A stretch of DNA of 64,000 bases from Streptomyces xanthochromogenes (GTDB taxonomy: Bacteria > Actinomycetota > Actinomycetes > Streptomycetales > Streptomycetaceae). The stretch is from assembly GCF_014650455.1 (NCBI RefSeq), contig NZ_BMUZ01000012.1, positions 248,001 to 312,000 of the forward strand. Direction: 5' to 3'. Below, one piece after another: positions 50,797-60,080 of the stretch. The notes under the pieces were generated by a model. The model was given only the letters and a program-made list of their open reading frames with translations. It was not told the origin of the DNA and did no database searches. The position numbers and the translations under genes were made by a program. Each line of letters begins with the position of its first letter. The first letter of the stretch is position 1.

Positions 50797-51461
50797 CCTG
50801 GTCGGAAATGCAGCCGCTGTTGTCGCAGGGCACGTACGACAGCCTCTACATGGTGCTGTGGGCGACCGTCGTCACCATCGGGCTCGGGCTGCCGCTCGGG
50901 GTGCTGCTCGTGCTCACCGACACGGGCGGGCTCCTGCAGAACCGCCCGGTGAACAAGGTCATCGGCGTGATCGTGAACATCGGCCGCTCGCTGCCGTTCA
51001 TCATCCTGCTGATCGCCCTGATCCCCTTCACCACCTGGGCCGTCGGCACCTTCATCGGCCCCAGCGCCATGATCGTGCCGCTGTCCATCGGGGCCATCCC
51101 GTTCTTCGCGCGTCTGGTGGAGACCTCCGTCCGCGAGGTCGACCACGGGCTCGTCGAGGCAGTCCAGTCGATGGGCGGCGGCATCCCCACCATCGTGTGG
51201 AAGGTGCTGCTCCCCCAGGCGCTGCCCTCCCTGGTCTCCGCCATCACCACCACCGTGATCACCCTGGTCAGCTACTCCGCCCTGGCCGGAGCGGTCGGCG
51301 GCGGCGGGCTCGGCTCGGTCGCCATCACGTACGGCTACCAGCGCTTCGAGACCAACTTCATGCTCATCACGGTGGCGGTCCTGATCGCCATCGTCACCGT
51401 GGTCCAGCTGCTCGGCGACGGCGTCGTCCGCCTGATCGCCCGGCGCGGCCGGACCTCCTGA
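50793..51461 (+). CDS. metI: Methionine ABC transporter permease
   Basis: 222 residues with five membrane helices. The EAA loop is EAVQSMGGGIPTIVWKVLLPQALP, the coupling site to MetN. Starts MTWSEMQPLLSQGTYDSLYMV, as in MetI. GTG 50793 overlaps the metN stop. Confidence 0.93.
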   Translation: MTWSEMQPLLSQGTYDSLYMVLWATVVTIGLGLPLGVLLVLTDTGGLLQNRPVNKVIGVIVNIGRSLPFIILLIALIPFTTWAVGTFIGPSAMIVPLSIGAIPFFARLVETSVREVDHGLVEAVQSMGGGIPTIVWKVLLPQALPSLVSAITTTVITLVSYSALAGAVGGGGLGSVAITYGYQRFETNFMLITVAVLIAIVTVVQLLGDGVVRLIARRGRTS

Positions 51462-51530
51462 ACCTCCCTCCCCACGGCCCGCACTCCTTGTCCGGGCGTC
51501 ACACCGCACCACCGGAAAGAGGCACTTTTC

Positions 51531-52382
51531 GTGCGTAAGAACACCAAGATCACCGCTGCCGCCCTCGTCACCGGCGCCCTCGCCGTCGGCCTCACCGCCT
51601 GCGGCTCCTCCTCCGACCCGAAGCCCGCGGGCGCCAAGGCGGACGACTCCAAGGCGCTGGTCGTCGCCGCGTCCCCGACGCCGCACGCCGACATCCTCAA
51701 GTTCGTCAAGGACAACCTGGCGGCCAAGGCCGGACTCAAGCTGGAGGTGAAGGAGTTCACGGACTACGTCCTGCCCAACACCGCCACCGAGCAGGGCCAG
51801 GTCGACGCCAACTTCTTCCAGCACAAGCCCTACCTGGACGACTTCAACAAGAAGAACGGCACCCACATCGTGCCCGTCGTCAACGTGGAGCTGGAGCCGC
51901 TCGGCGTCTACTCGCACAAGGTCAAGTCGCTGAAGGACCTCACCTCCGGCCAGACCGTCGCCGTGCCCAACGACACCACCAACGAGGGCCGCGCCCTCCA
52001 ACTGCTCGCCGCCAACGGCGTGATCACGCTGAAGGACGGCGCCGGCTCCGGTGCCAAGCTCTCCGACATCAAGGACAGCAAGGGCCTGAAGTTCAAGGAG
52101 CTGGAGGCGGCCACGCTGCCCCGCGCCCTCAACGACGTGGACGCCGCGGTCATCAACGGCAACTACGCGATCGAGGCGAACCTGAAGCCCGCCAAGGACT
52201 CCCTCGCCCTGGAGAAGGCGGAGGGCAACCCCTACGCCAACTTCCTCGCCGTCAAGCAGGGCAACGAGAACGACCCCCGCGTCCAGAAGCTCGCCAAGCT
52301 CCTGAACTCCGACGAGGTCAAGAAGTTCATCACCGACAAGTACGCGGGCTCCGTCGTCCCCGCGTTCGGCGCCGCCAAGTAG
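51531..52382 (+). CDS. metQ: Methionine-binding lipoprotein (NlpA family)
   Basis: 283 residues. Lipoprotein signal with lipobox LTAC, modified Cys24. The NlpA fold follows: ALVVAASPTPHADILKFV, NTATEQGQVDANFFQHKPYL, AVPNDTTNEGRALQLL and INGNYAIEANL. Binds methionine (possibly the D-isomer or cysteine-type ligands) outside the membrane for MetNI. GTG 51531. A strong terminator follows. Confidence 0.92.
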   Translation: MRKNTKITAAALVTGALAVGLTACGSSSDPKPAGAKADDSKALVVAASPTPHADILKFVKDNLAAKAGLKLEVKEFTDYVLPNTATEQGQVDANFFQHKPYLDDFNKKNGTHIVPVVNVELEPLGVYSHKVKSLKDLTSGQTVAVPNDTTNEGRALQLLAANGVITLKDGAGSGAKLSDIKDSKGLKFKELEAATLPRALNDVDAAVINGNYAIEANLKPAKDSLALEKAEGNPYANFLAVKQGNENDPRVQKLAKLLNSDEVKKFITDKYAGSVVPAFGAAK

Positions 52383-52400
52383 CGCTCCCCGTACGGCAGA

Positions 52401-52442
52401 ACGAAGGTCCCGGACACCCCGCCAGGGGTCCGGGACCTTCGT
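52401..52442 (+). terminator. Terminator after metNIQ
   Basis: CGAAGGTCCCGGAC pairs with GTCCGGGACCTTCG, continued by CCCC/GGGG after a two-base bulge; loop GCCA. Starts 19 bases past the metQ stop. Confidence 0.8.
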
Positions 52443-52578
52443 CGTACCGCCCACCCGGCCATGCGCGCCGGGGGCCCGATGCTGCATGCTGTGCCTTTAC
52501 GGTCCTTATAGGTTCACGGGCCACGGAGGTCTGAGCGCCTTCCCGGTCCCCACGGCGGTCCACGGCATGGAGCGGCAC

Positions 52579-53223
52579 ATGACAACCCCCCTTCCGGTCT
52601 TCCCGGACATCTCCATCAGCACGGACCGCCTGGTGCTGCGCCCCTTCGAGGACGCCGACGGCCCCGCGCTCATCGAGATGATGAACGACGAGCAGGTCGT
52701 CGCCTGGACCTCGGTGCCGCACCCCTACACGGCCCGCGACGCCGACGAGTGGGTCCGCCGGCTCGCCCCGCGCGAGCGCACCGAGGGCCGAGGAATCGTT
52801 TGGGCGCTCACCGAGTTCCTCACCCAGCGCCTGGTCGGCATCGTCCACCTCCAGAACACCAACTGGCGCACCCTGGCCACCGAGGTCGGCTACGTCGTGG
52901 CGCCCTGGGCCCGTGGTGAGGGCTATGCGACCGAGGGCGTGCTCGCCGCCGCCCAATGGCTGTTCGGGGACCAGCACTTCGAGCGCCTCGAACTGCGCAC
53001 CGCCGCCGACAACACCGCATCCCAGCAGGTCGCGCAGAAGATCGGCTGCATCAGCGAGGGCGTCCTGCGGAACGCCTGGATAGCGCGTACGCAGACGGAG
53101 GACGGCGGCTGGACGGACATCCGCACCGACCTCATCGTGTGGAGCCTGCTCCCCGAAGACCTCGACGGGGTCGCCGACCAGCTCGCCGACGCCGGATACG
53201 CCTCCTACACCGACTGGAACTGA
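52579..53223 (+). CDS. GNAT-family N-acetyltransferase (RimJ/RimL-like)
   Basis: 214 residues. Opens with ISTDRLVLRPFEDADGPALI, typical of RimJ/RimL-type acetyltransferases, then EVGYVVAPWARGEGYATEGVLAAAQ-type motif A and NTASQQVAQKIGCISEGVLR motif B. ATG 52579 has GGAG 6 bases upstream; ATG 52567 has none. Possible acetylation of an N-terminal or amino-sugar substrate. Confidence 0.85.
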   Translation: MTTPLPVFPDISISTDRLVLRPFEDADGPALIEMMNDEQVVAWTSVPHPYTARDADEWVRRLAPRERTEGRGIVWALTEFLTQRLVGIVHLQNTNWRTLATEVGYVVAPWARGEGYATEGVLAAAQWLFGDQHFERLELRTAADNTASQQVAQKIGCISEGVLRNAWIARTQTEDGGWTDIRTDLIVWSLLPEDLDGVADQLADAGYASYTDWN

Positions 53224-53327
53224 ATCCCGGGCCGACGACCGGAACGGAAATCCGGAGCTACCCTCAAGTCCGTACCCGGCACACATCCGCCGACCCGACC
53301 AGCCACACCCCCTGGAGTCTGACGAAG

Positions 53328-54542
53328 ATGGCCGACCGCGTCACAGTGATCGGCTGGGACGGTTCGCCCCTCACCCCCGCGGCCACCTCCGCCCTCTCCG
53401 CGGCCACCCTGGTGGCCGGCGCCGCCCACCACCTCGCACTCCCCGAAGTACCGGCCGCCGCCGAGCGCATCCGGCTCGGCAGCGTGAGCCTGGCCGCCCG
53501 ACGCATCGCCGGACACCGCGGCAGCGCGGTCGTCGTGGCCGACGGAGACCCCGGCTTCTTCGGCGTCGTCCGCACCCTGCGGGCCCCCGAGCACGGCCTC
53601 GAGGTCGAGGTGGTGCCCGCCGTATCGGCCGTCGCCGGAGCCTTCGCCCGGGCCGGTATGCCCTGGGACGACGCCCGGATCGTCGTCGCCCACCCCCGCA
53701 CCCTGCGCCGCGCGGTCAACGTCTGCCGCGCCCACGCCAAGGTCGCCGTCCTCACCTCGCCCGGCGCCGGGCCCGCCGAGCTCGCGCTGCTCCTCGAAGG
53801 AGTGCACCGCACCTTCGTCATCTGCGAGGAACTGGGCAGCGACCGCGAACAGGTCACCGTCCTCACCTCCGAGAACGCCGTCGACCACGCCTGGCGCGAC
53901 CCCAACGTCGTCATCGTCCTCGGCGGCGGCCCCGCCGGCGAGGGCGACGGCTGGCTCGCCGCGCCCACGCCCGGCTACCCCTCCGCACCGCGCGGCTGGG
54001 CGCTGCCCGACCGCGAGTACGGCGCCGGGCTCGGCCCGGGGGAGTCCACCGACCTGCGCGCCGCCCAACTCGCCCGGCTCGGCCCGCGCGTCGGCGACCT
54101 CGTCTGGGACATCGGCTGCGGCAGCGGCGCCCTGTCCACGGAGGCGGCCCGGTTCGGCGCCGCCGTCATCGCCGTCGACACCGACGCGGAGGCCTGCTCG
54201 CGCACCGAGTCCGCCGCCCGCCGCTTCGGCGTCCAGGTCCAGGTCGTCCGCGGCCGGGCCCCGCACGTCCTGGAATCGCTGCCCGAGCCCGACGTCGTAC
54301 GCGTCGGGGGAGGCGGCGCGGCCGTGGTGGAGGCGTGCGCCGATCGCAGGCCGGAGCGCATCGTGACGCACGCGGCCACCCGGGACGAGGCGGAGGCCGT
54401 GGGAGCCGCGCTGAGCGCCGGCGGATACGAGGTCGAGTGCGCGCTCCTCCAATCGGTCGACCTCGACACGAGCGCCTGGTCGGAGCGCGAACGCTCGGTC
54501 GTCTTCCTGCTCTCCGGAAGGCGGAAAGAAAGATCCCTGTGA
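53328..54542 (+). CDS. cobL: Precorrin-6Y C5,15-methyltransferase (decarboxylating)
   Basis: 404 residues, CbiE-CbiT fusion. N-terminal tetrapyrrole methylase (CbiE): VTVIGWDGSPLTPAA, ADGDPGFFGVVRTL and VVPAVSAVAGAFARAG. C-terminal CbiT class I methylase: VWDIGCGSGALSTEAARFG. Methylates precorrin at C5 and C15 and decarboxylates it, in B12 synthesis. ATG 53328 is preceded by GGAG at 11 bases. Same strand as bluB-cobT and cobA. Confidence 0.88.
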   Translation: MADRVTVIGWDGSPLTPAATSALSAATLVAGAAHHLALPEVPAAAERIRLGSVSLAARRIAGHRGSAVVVADGDPGFFGVVRTLRAPEHGLEVEVVPAVSAVAGAFARAGMPWDDARIVVAHPRTLRRAVNVCRAHAKVAVLTSPGAGPAELALLLEGVHRTFVICEELGSDREQVTVLTSENAVDHAWRDPNVVIVLGGGPAGEGDGWLAAPTPGYPSAPRGWALPDREYGAGLGPGESTDLRAAQLARLGPRVGDLVWDIGCGSGALSTEAARFGAAVIAVDTDAEACSRTESAARRFGVQVQVVRGRAPHVLESLPEPDVVRVGGGGAAVVEACADRRPERIVTHAATRDEAEAVGAALSAGGYEVECALLQSVDLDTSAWSERERSVVFLLSGRRKERSL

Positions 54543-54883
54543 CTTTTCCGGCGCGTCGCGGGGGGTAGGCTGGCCGATCGTTGTACCGCACCCGGCCGTT
54601 CGGCACCCAGCTCGCCAAGGGCCGGAAAAGGGGCCCGCATTGGGATCCGTTCGCGGTACGGCACATCCGGGGGACGCGCAACGTGGCGCAGCCCACACGG
54701 CCCGTGGCCGCGACCGACCGCCACGGCGGCGGGGGCCCGCGACAATGCATGGTGTCGTTGATGCCTGCGGGCCGTCCGCAACCGCGCGGCGCACCCGTTC
54801 CGAGCGACGGGCGACGCACGCGTCCCGCGTGTGCGGCCCCGGGCGCAGGCAGATGGAGCACTACAGATGGGCGAGGGGTACGC
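54543..54883 (+). promoter_or_regulatory. cobT promoter and 341-nt structured leader
   Basis: TAGGCT (54566-54571) is a probable -10, giving a leader of about 300 bases. GTACCGC (54583-54589) and GCGGTAC (54653-54659) form a long-distance stem around further GC stems. I found no clear B12-box or kissing-loop core of a cobalamin riboswitch. The nature of the element is open. No gene is seen in this stretch. Confidence 0.45.
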
Positions 54884-57800
54884 ATGACTGACACCGGCCA
54901 GGTCCCGGGCGAGGGACTGCCGGAGAACGCAGGCATGGTGGAACAGCCGGGCGTCCCCGCTCCCGGCGCCTACACCTTCCTCGACCCCTCCGAGAACACC
55001 GCGGACGACGACGATCTGCTGCTGATGCCGGGCGCCCAGGGCGCCTGGATCGACCCGCAGTCCGCCCCGGCCCCGGCCCCCGTCATGGCCCAGGTGCCGC
55101 CCGCGCCCGGGCAGGCCGAGCCCGGCGCGCACGAGGCCGGCGGCCGCGACACCGGCTCCGTCGAGCTCGGTGCCGTCCGCGCCGCGCAGCAGCCCGCGGC
55201 CGGCCCGGCGCCGTCCCGCCGTCCCCTCCACCTCGGCCCGCAGGTGCCGGACGCCTCCGCCGGGGTCGTACGTTCCCTCGCCGACCGAGGCCCGGCCGGT
55301 ACGCCGGTCAACCCGGTGCCGACCCGCACCCAGGGCCCGCCGACCACGGGACCGGAGTACCTGGACATTCCGCGCGAGGAGCCGGCCGCCCAGCAGCCGG
55401 GAGCCCAGCTCGGGGATCTGGCACCCGGGCCTGGGCCCGGGATGGCATGGACGCCTCAGCAGCGCTCCGCGCCCCACCCGTCACTCAACACACCCATGCC
55501 CCCTGCAGAAACGGTCGTCCCGGAGGAGCTCGCGGTCCAGGCCGCGGCGCCGGCCGCCCAGCCACAGGCCGCCGAGCACGCGGCACCGGCCCCGCAGGCC
55601 GTCGCGCAGTCCACCCTCCTGGTGGACCGGCTGGTCGCCCAGCAGGCCCAGGAGATCCAGGAGCAGGCGGCCGACCAGGCCCCGCAGCAGCCCGGACAGC
55701 CGCAGCCCGTCGGCCAGTTCGTGCCGGTGGAGGGCTCGGTGCCGACCGGTCCGCACCTCGCGCCCGCACCGGGCCGGCCGGAGCCGGCACCGGTACCTGT
55801 ACCGGCGGATGCCGTACCGGCCGGGCCCGTGCAGGACGCCCCGGCCGCAGCCCACACGCCCGATGCCGCGCAGCCGGCGGCCGAGTCCGCGGGTCCGGTC
55901 GCGACCGATCCGGTCACCCCGGCCGCACAGCCGGAGCCGGTCGCCCCCGCCGAGCCGGTCACCCCGACCGCCGCCGTGGCCGCGCCCGCTGAGCCCGCAC
56001 CTGCCGAGGCCCTCGTCGCCGAAGCCCCGGCGGCCGAAGCCCCGGCGGCCGAACCGGCCCCGGTCCAGGCGACCGTCGCCGAGCCGGTCGTCGAGGAGCC
56101 CGCCGTGGCGGAGCCGGTCGTCGAAAGCGCCCCGGAGAGCCAGGCCGCCGTTCAGCCCGCCGCCCCGGAGCCGCTCGCGACCCAGGCGGCCCCGGCCGAA
56201 CCCGCCCCCGCCGAGCCGGTGGCCGCGGCGCCGGTCGTCGAGCCGGTCGTCGAGGCCCGGCTTCCGCAGCAGCCCGTGGCCGCCGAGCCCGCCCGGGCCG
56301 AGGGCCCCGAGGCGCAGCCCGTCGTCGTGCCGCACGTCCAGGCGCCCACACATGTCGCCGTGCCCGTGCCGCAGGTCCCGGGCGAGGAGGAGGTGCCGGC
56401 CGAGGAACAGGTGCCCGAGCAGCCGGTCGCGGTCGCGCCCGAGCAGCCGGCCGCCGAGCCCGCGCAGGCGCCCGAGCCCGTACTCGTACCGCAGCAGCAG
56501 CCCCTGGTGGCCGAGGCACCGGCAGCCGAACCGCTCACGTCGGCCGAGGCCCCGGCGGCCGTCGCGCAGCCGTCCCCGGTCGAGGCTCCCGAGGAGGCCG
56601 CTGCCGAGGAGCCGCTCGAAGTGATCGCCGCGCCGCAGCCGGCCGCCGTACCGGAGCCCGCCGCCGAACCGCAGGAGCCCCCCGCCGAGGAGCTCGCCGA
56701 GATCGTGCAGGCCCCCGAACAGGGCCCCGCCGCCCCCGGCTACGACGACGCCGAGCGCGAGGCCGTGCTGCGCGTCATGCGCGAGCGCCGTGACATCCGC
56801 AACGGCTTCCGCGGCGACCCCATCCCGCACGAGGTGCTGCTGCGCGTCCTGGAGGCGGCCCACACCGCGCCCTCCGTCGGGCACTCGCAGCCCTGGGACT
56901 TCGTGGTGATCCGGTCCGCCGAGACCCGCCGCACCATGCACGAACTCGCCCAGCGCCAGCGCGAGGCGTACGCCAAGTCGCTGCCCAAGGGCCGGGCCAA
57001 GCAGTTCAAGGAACTGAAGATCGAGGCCATCCTCGAAACCCCGGTGAACATCGTGGTGACCGCGGACCCGACCCGCGGCGGCCGGCACACCCTCGGCCGT
57101 TACACCCAGCCGCAGATGGCCCCGTACTCCTCGGCGCTCGCCGTCGAGAACCTGTGGCTCGCGGCCCGCGCCGAAGGGCTCGGCGTCGGCTGGGTCTCCT
57201 TCTTCGACGAGCGCGAGATGGTCCGCGCCCTCGGCCTGCCCGAACACCTCGAAGTGGTCGCCTACCTCTGCGTCGGCTACGTCGACGAGTTCCCGGAGGA
57301 GCCCGAGCTGATGCAGGCGGGCTGGTCAAAGCGCCGCCCGCTGTCCTGGGTCGTCCACGAGGAGACGTACGGCCGCCGCGCGCTGCCCGGTGAGGACCCG
57401 CACGACCTGCTCCAAGAGACCGTCTCGGGCATCCGCCCGCTGGACGCCAAGGCGCTCGGCGAGGCCTGGGAGCGGCAGAAGCGGATGACCAAGCCCGCGG
57501 GTGCGCTCGGCATGCTGGAGATCATCTCCGCGCAGCTGTCCGGCCTCTCGCGCAAGTGCCCGCCGCCGATCCCGGAGCCGGCCGCCGTCGCGATCTTCGC
57601 CGGTGACCACGGCGTGCACGCCCAGGGTGTCACCCCCTGGCCCCAGGAAGTCACCGGCCAGATGGTCGCCAACTTCCTCGGCGGCGGCGCGGTCTGCAAC
57701 GCCTTCGCCAACCAGGTCGGCGCCGAGGTCTGCGTCATCGACGTGGGTGTCGCCTCCGAACTCCCCGCCACGCCCGGCCTGTTGCCCCGCAAGGTGCGCG

Positions 57801-58456
57801 CGGGCACCGGCGACATGACGACCGGCCCCGCGATGACCCGCGAGGAGGCGATCGCCGCGATCGAGGTGGGCATCGAGACCGCCCGCGACCTGGTGGCCGC
57901 CGGCAACAAGGCGCTCCTGACCGGTGAGATGGGCATCGCCAACACCACGGTGTCGGCCGCCCTGATCTCCCTCTACACGGGCGTCGACCCGACCGAGGTC
58001 ACCGGCCGCGGCACCGGCATCAACGACGAGACGCACGCCCGCAAGGTCGATGTCGTACGCCGTGCCCTCGAACTGCACCAGCCGGACCCGGCCGACCCCA
58101 TCGGCGTCCTCGCCGCCGTCGGCGGACTGGAGCACGCGGCCCTGGTCGGCTTCCTGCTCGGCGGCGCCTCGCTGCGCACGCCGGTGATCCTGGACGGCGT
58201 CAGCACGGGCGCGGCCGCCCTGGTCGCCCGCGCGATCGCCCCCGAGGTCCTGTCCGCCTGCATCGCGGGCCACCGCAGCGCCGAACCCGGCCATGTGGCG
58301 GCCCTCAACAAGCTGGGCCTGCGTCCGCTGGTCGACCTGGACCTCCGCCTCGGCGAGGGCACCGGCGCGCTGCTCGCCCTCCCGGTGGTGCAGAGCGCGG
58401 CCCGCGCGATGCACGAGGTCGCCACGTTCGACTCGGCCGGCGTCACCGAGAAGTAA
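54884..58456 (+). CDS. cobT: BluB-CobT fusion with long low-complexity N-terminus
   Basis: 1190 residues. Residues 1-~619 are almost entirely Pro/Ala/Glu/Val repeats (e.g. EAPAAEAPAAEPAPVQATVA), predicted disordered. Residues ~620-840 are a BluB/nitroreductase domain (YDDAEREAVLRVMRERRDIR, GHSQPWDFVVIRS) that makes 5,6-dimethylbenzimidazole from FMN. Residues ~845-1190 are CobT (TKPAGALGMLE, GDHGVHAQGVTPWP, GEMGIANTTVSAAL) with catalytic Glu1158 in GEGTGALLAL. CobT makes alpha-ribazole phosphate, so two consecutive lower-ligand steps are fused. ATG 54884 follows GAGGGG. Confidence 0.88.
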   Translation: MTDTGQVPGEGLPENAGMVEQPGVPAPGAYTFLDPSENTADDDDLLLMPGAQGAWIDPQSAPAPAPVMAQVPPAPGQAEPGAHEAGGRDTGSVELGAVRAAQQPAAGPAPSRRPLHLGPQVPDASAGVVRSLADRGPAGTPVNPVPTRTQGPPTTGPEYLDIPREEPAAQQPGAQLGDLAPGPGPGMAWTPQQRSAPHPSLNTPMPPAETVVPEELAVQAAAPAAQPQAAEHAAPAPQAVAQSTLLVDRLVAQQAQEIQEQAADQAPQQPGQPQPVGQFVPVEGSVPTGPHLAPAPGRPEPAPVPVPADAVPAGPVQDAPAAAHTPDAAQPAAESAGPVATDPVTPAAQPEPVAPAEPVTPTAAVAAPAEPAPAEALVAEAPAAEAPAAEPAPVQATVAEPVVEEPAVAEPVVESAPESQAAVQPAAPEPLATQAAPAEPAPAEPVAAAPVVEPVVEARLPQQPVAAEPARAEGPEAQPVVVPHVQAPTHVAVPVPQVPGEEEVPAEEQVPEQPVAVAPEQPAAEPAQAPEPVLVPQQQPLVAEAPAAEPLTSAEAPAAVAQPSPVEAPEEAAAEEPLEVIAAPQPAAVPEPAAEPQEPPAEELAEIVQAPEQGPAAPGYDDAEREAVLRVMRERRDIRNGFRGDPIPHEVLLRVLEAAHTAPSVGHSQPWDFVVIRSAETRRTMHELAQRQREAYAKSLPKGRAKQFKELKIEAILETPVNIVVTADPTRGGRHTLGRYTQPQMAPYSSALAVENLWLAARAEGLGVGWVSFFDEREMVRALGLPEHLEVVAYLCVGYVDEFPEEPELMQAGWSKRRPLSWVVHEETYGRRALPGEDPHDLLQETVSGIRPLDAKALGEAWERQKRMTKPAGALGMLEIISAQLSGLSRKCPPPIPEPAAVAIFAGDHGVHAQGVTPWPQEVTGQMVANFLGGGAVCNAFANQVGAEVCVIDVGVASELPATPGLLPRKVRAGTGDMTTGPAMTREEAIAAIEVGIETARDLVAAGNKALLTGEMGIANTTVSAALISLYTGVDPTEVTGRGTGINDETHARKVDVVRRALELHQPDPADPIGVLAAVGGLEHAALVGFLLGGASLRTPVILDGVSTGAAALVARAIAPEVLSACIAGHRSAEPGHVAALNKLGLRPLVDLDLRLGEGTGALLALPVVQSAARAMHEVATFDSAGVTEK

Positions 58457-58474
58457 CCCGCACGCACGCACGAG

Positions 58475-58503
58475 CGGGGCCGGGGCCAGTGACCCCGGCC
58501 CCG
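58475..58503 (+). terminator. Terminator after cobT
   Basis: Perfect 11-bp stem CGGGGCCGGGG/CCCCGGCCCCG, seven-base loop, 18 bases after the stop. Confidence 0.7.
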
Positions 58504-58696
58504 AGGACCGGTGTCCGAGCCCCACCCCCGGGCCACGGGGTCCGGCACGCACGCTCGCCGCGTTGCCGAAACGCCCGGCAGCTCCGCTACGAGGGCCTTC
58601 GGCGCCCTGCGATCGCACGCACCGGACGCCGTGGGCTCGTCCGGGCGCGGGTCTCGGACACCGGCTCCGCCCGTGCCGCACCACCCGCCCGCCCCT

Positions 58697-58702
58697 TAGG
58701 CT
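58697..58702 (+). promoter_or_regulatory. -10 box (TAGGCT) for cobA/cysG
   Basis: TAGGCT 90 bases before ATG 58792, downstream of the cobT terminator. No clear -35. Confidence 0.4.
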
Positions 58703-58791
58703 GTCCGCGGGACCTCGTACCCCCTCCCACCAGCCGCTTCATCGCCGCAGCGGCTCACCGCACGTCACTCCGCCCGAGGAGCACCGCCGCC

Positions 58792-60012
58792 ATGGTCGAA
58801 CACCCCGCGTACCCCGTAGGCCTCCGCCTGACCGGCCGCCGCGTCGTCGTCGTCGGCGGCGGCCAGGTCGCCCAGCGCCGGCTGCCCGCGCTCATCGCCG
58901 CCGGGGCCGACGTCACGCTGGTCTCCCCGAGCGCCACCCCGTCCGTGGAGGCCATGGCGGACGCGGGCGAGATCCGCTGGGAGCGCCGCCGCTTCCGGGA
59001 CGGCGACCTCGCGGACACCTGGTACGCCCTGGTCGCCACCGCCGACACCGAGGCCAACGAGCGCATCTCCGCCGAGGCCGAGCGCTCCCGCGTCTGGTGC
59101 GTACGCGCCGACGACGCGACCGCCGCCACCGCCTGGACCCCGGCCACCGGCCGCTCCGAGGGCGTCACGGTCGCCGTCCTCACCACCGACACCCCCGACC
59201 CCCGCCGCTCGGCCGCGATCCGCGACGCGATCGTCGAGGGCCTGCGCGACGGCACCCTGGTCGCCCCGCAACAGCGCACCCGCACCCCGGGCGTCGCGCT
59301 GGTCGGCGGCGGCCCCGGCGACCCGGACCTGATCACCGTGCGCGGCCGCAGGCTGCTCGCCGAGGCGGACGTGGTCATCGCCGACCGGCTCGGCCCGCGC
59401 GACCTGCTCGACGAACTCCCGCCGCACGTCGAGGTCATCGACGCCGCGAAGATCCCGTACGGGCGCTTCATGGCGCAGGAGGCGATCAACAACGCGCTGA
59501 TCGAGCACGCCAAGGCGGGCAAGGCGGTGGTACGGCTCAAGGGCGGCGACCCGTACGTCTTCGGGCGGGGCATGGAGGAGCTCCAGGCACTCGCCGCGGA
59601 GGGCATCGCCTGCACGGTGGTGCCCGGCATCTCCAGCTCCATCTCGGTGCCGGGAGCGGCCGGCATCCCCGTCACGCACCGGGGTGTGGCCCATGAGTTC
59701 ACCGTGGTCAGCGGCCATGTGGGGCCGGACGACCCGCGCTCGCTCGTCGACTGGAAGTCACTGGCCCAGCTGCGGGGCACGCTCGTGGTCCTGATGGGCG
59801 TCGACAAGATCGGCGCGATCGCCGAGGCACTCGTGGCGCACGGCAAGGATCCGGCGACCCCGGTCGCGCTGGTCCAGGAGGGCACCACCGCCGCCCAGCG
59901 CCGGGTGGACGCCACCCTGGGCAGCGTCGGAGAGGTCGCCAGGGCCGAGGAAGTGAAGCCCCCGGCCGTCATCGTCATCGGCGACGTCGTCACCGTGAAC
60001 GCCCGCCCGTAA
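58792..60012 (+). CDS. cobA: Uroporphyrinogen-III C-methyltransferase with siroheme-synthase N-domain
   Basis: 406 residues. The N-terminal ~150 residues are a Met8p/CysG-type NAD-binding dehydrogenase domain (VVVVGGGQVAQRRLPALIAAG). The SUMT domain follows: VALVGGGPGDPDLITVRG, VVRLKGGDPYVFGRG and VVPGISSSISVPGAAGIPVTHRG. Makes precorrin-2 from uroporphyrinogen III, shared by B12 and siroheme. Compared with E. coli CysG (457 residues) it is shorter, so the ferrochelatase part may be reduced. ATG 58792 follows GAGGAG. Confidence 0.88.
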   Translation: MVEHPAYPVGLRLTGRRVVVVGGGQVAQRRLPALIAAGADVTLVSPSATPSVEAMADAGEIRWERRRFRDGDLADTWYALVATADTEANERISAEAERSRVWCVRADDATAATAWTPATGRSEGVTVAVLTTDTPDPRRSAAIRDAIVEGLRDGTLVAPQQRTRTPGVALVGGGPGDPDLITVRGRRLLAEADVVIADRLGPRDLLDELPPHVEVIDAAKIPYGRFMAQEAINNALIEHAKAGKAVVRLKGGDPYVFGRGMEELQALAAEGIACTVVPGISSSISVPGAAGIPVTHRGVAHEFTVVSGHVGPDDPRSLVDWKSLAQLRGTLVVLMGVDKIGAIAEALVAHGKDPATPVALVQEGTTAAQRRVDATLGSVGEVARAEEVKPPAVIVIGDVVTVNARP

Positions 60013-60080
60013 CCAGCCAGCCCACGACCACCGGCGCCCCAGCCGTTGGCACCCCACCCAGGACAAGGCAGTATCACCCT

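Larger units (their letters stand above)
58457..58791. other. 335-bp intergenic region cobT-cobA
   Basis: Holds the terminator at 58475-58503 and a TAGGCT -10 box at 58697-58702, leaving an ~85-base untranslated leader for the cobA gene. I see no open frame with normal codon bias and no other structure. Confidence 0.55.

Noticed and set aside
54543..54883. Cobalamin riboswitch upstream of bluB-cobT
   Set aside because: No recognisable B12-box or conserved core could be read; kept only as an unassigned structured leader.
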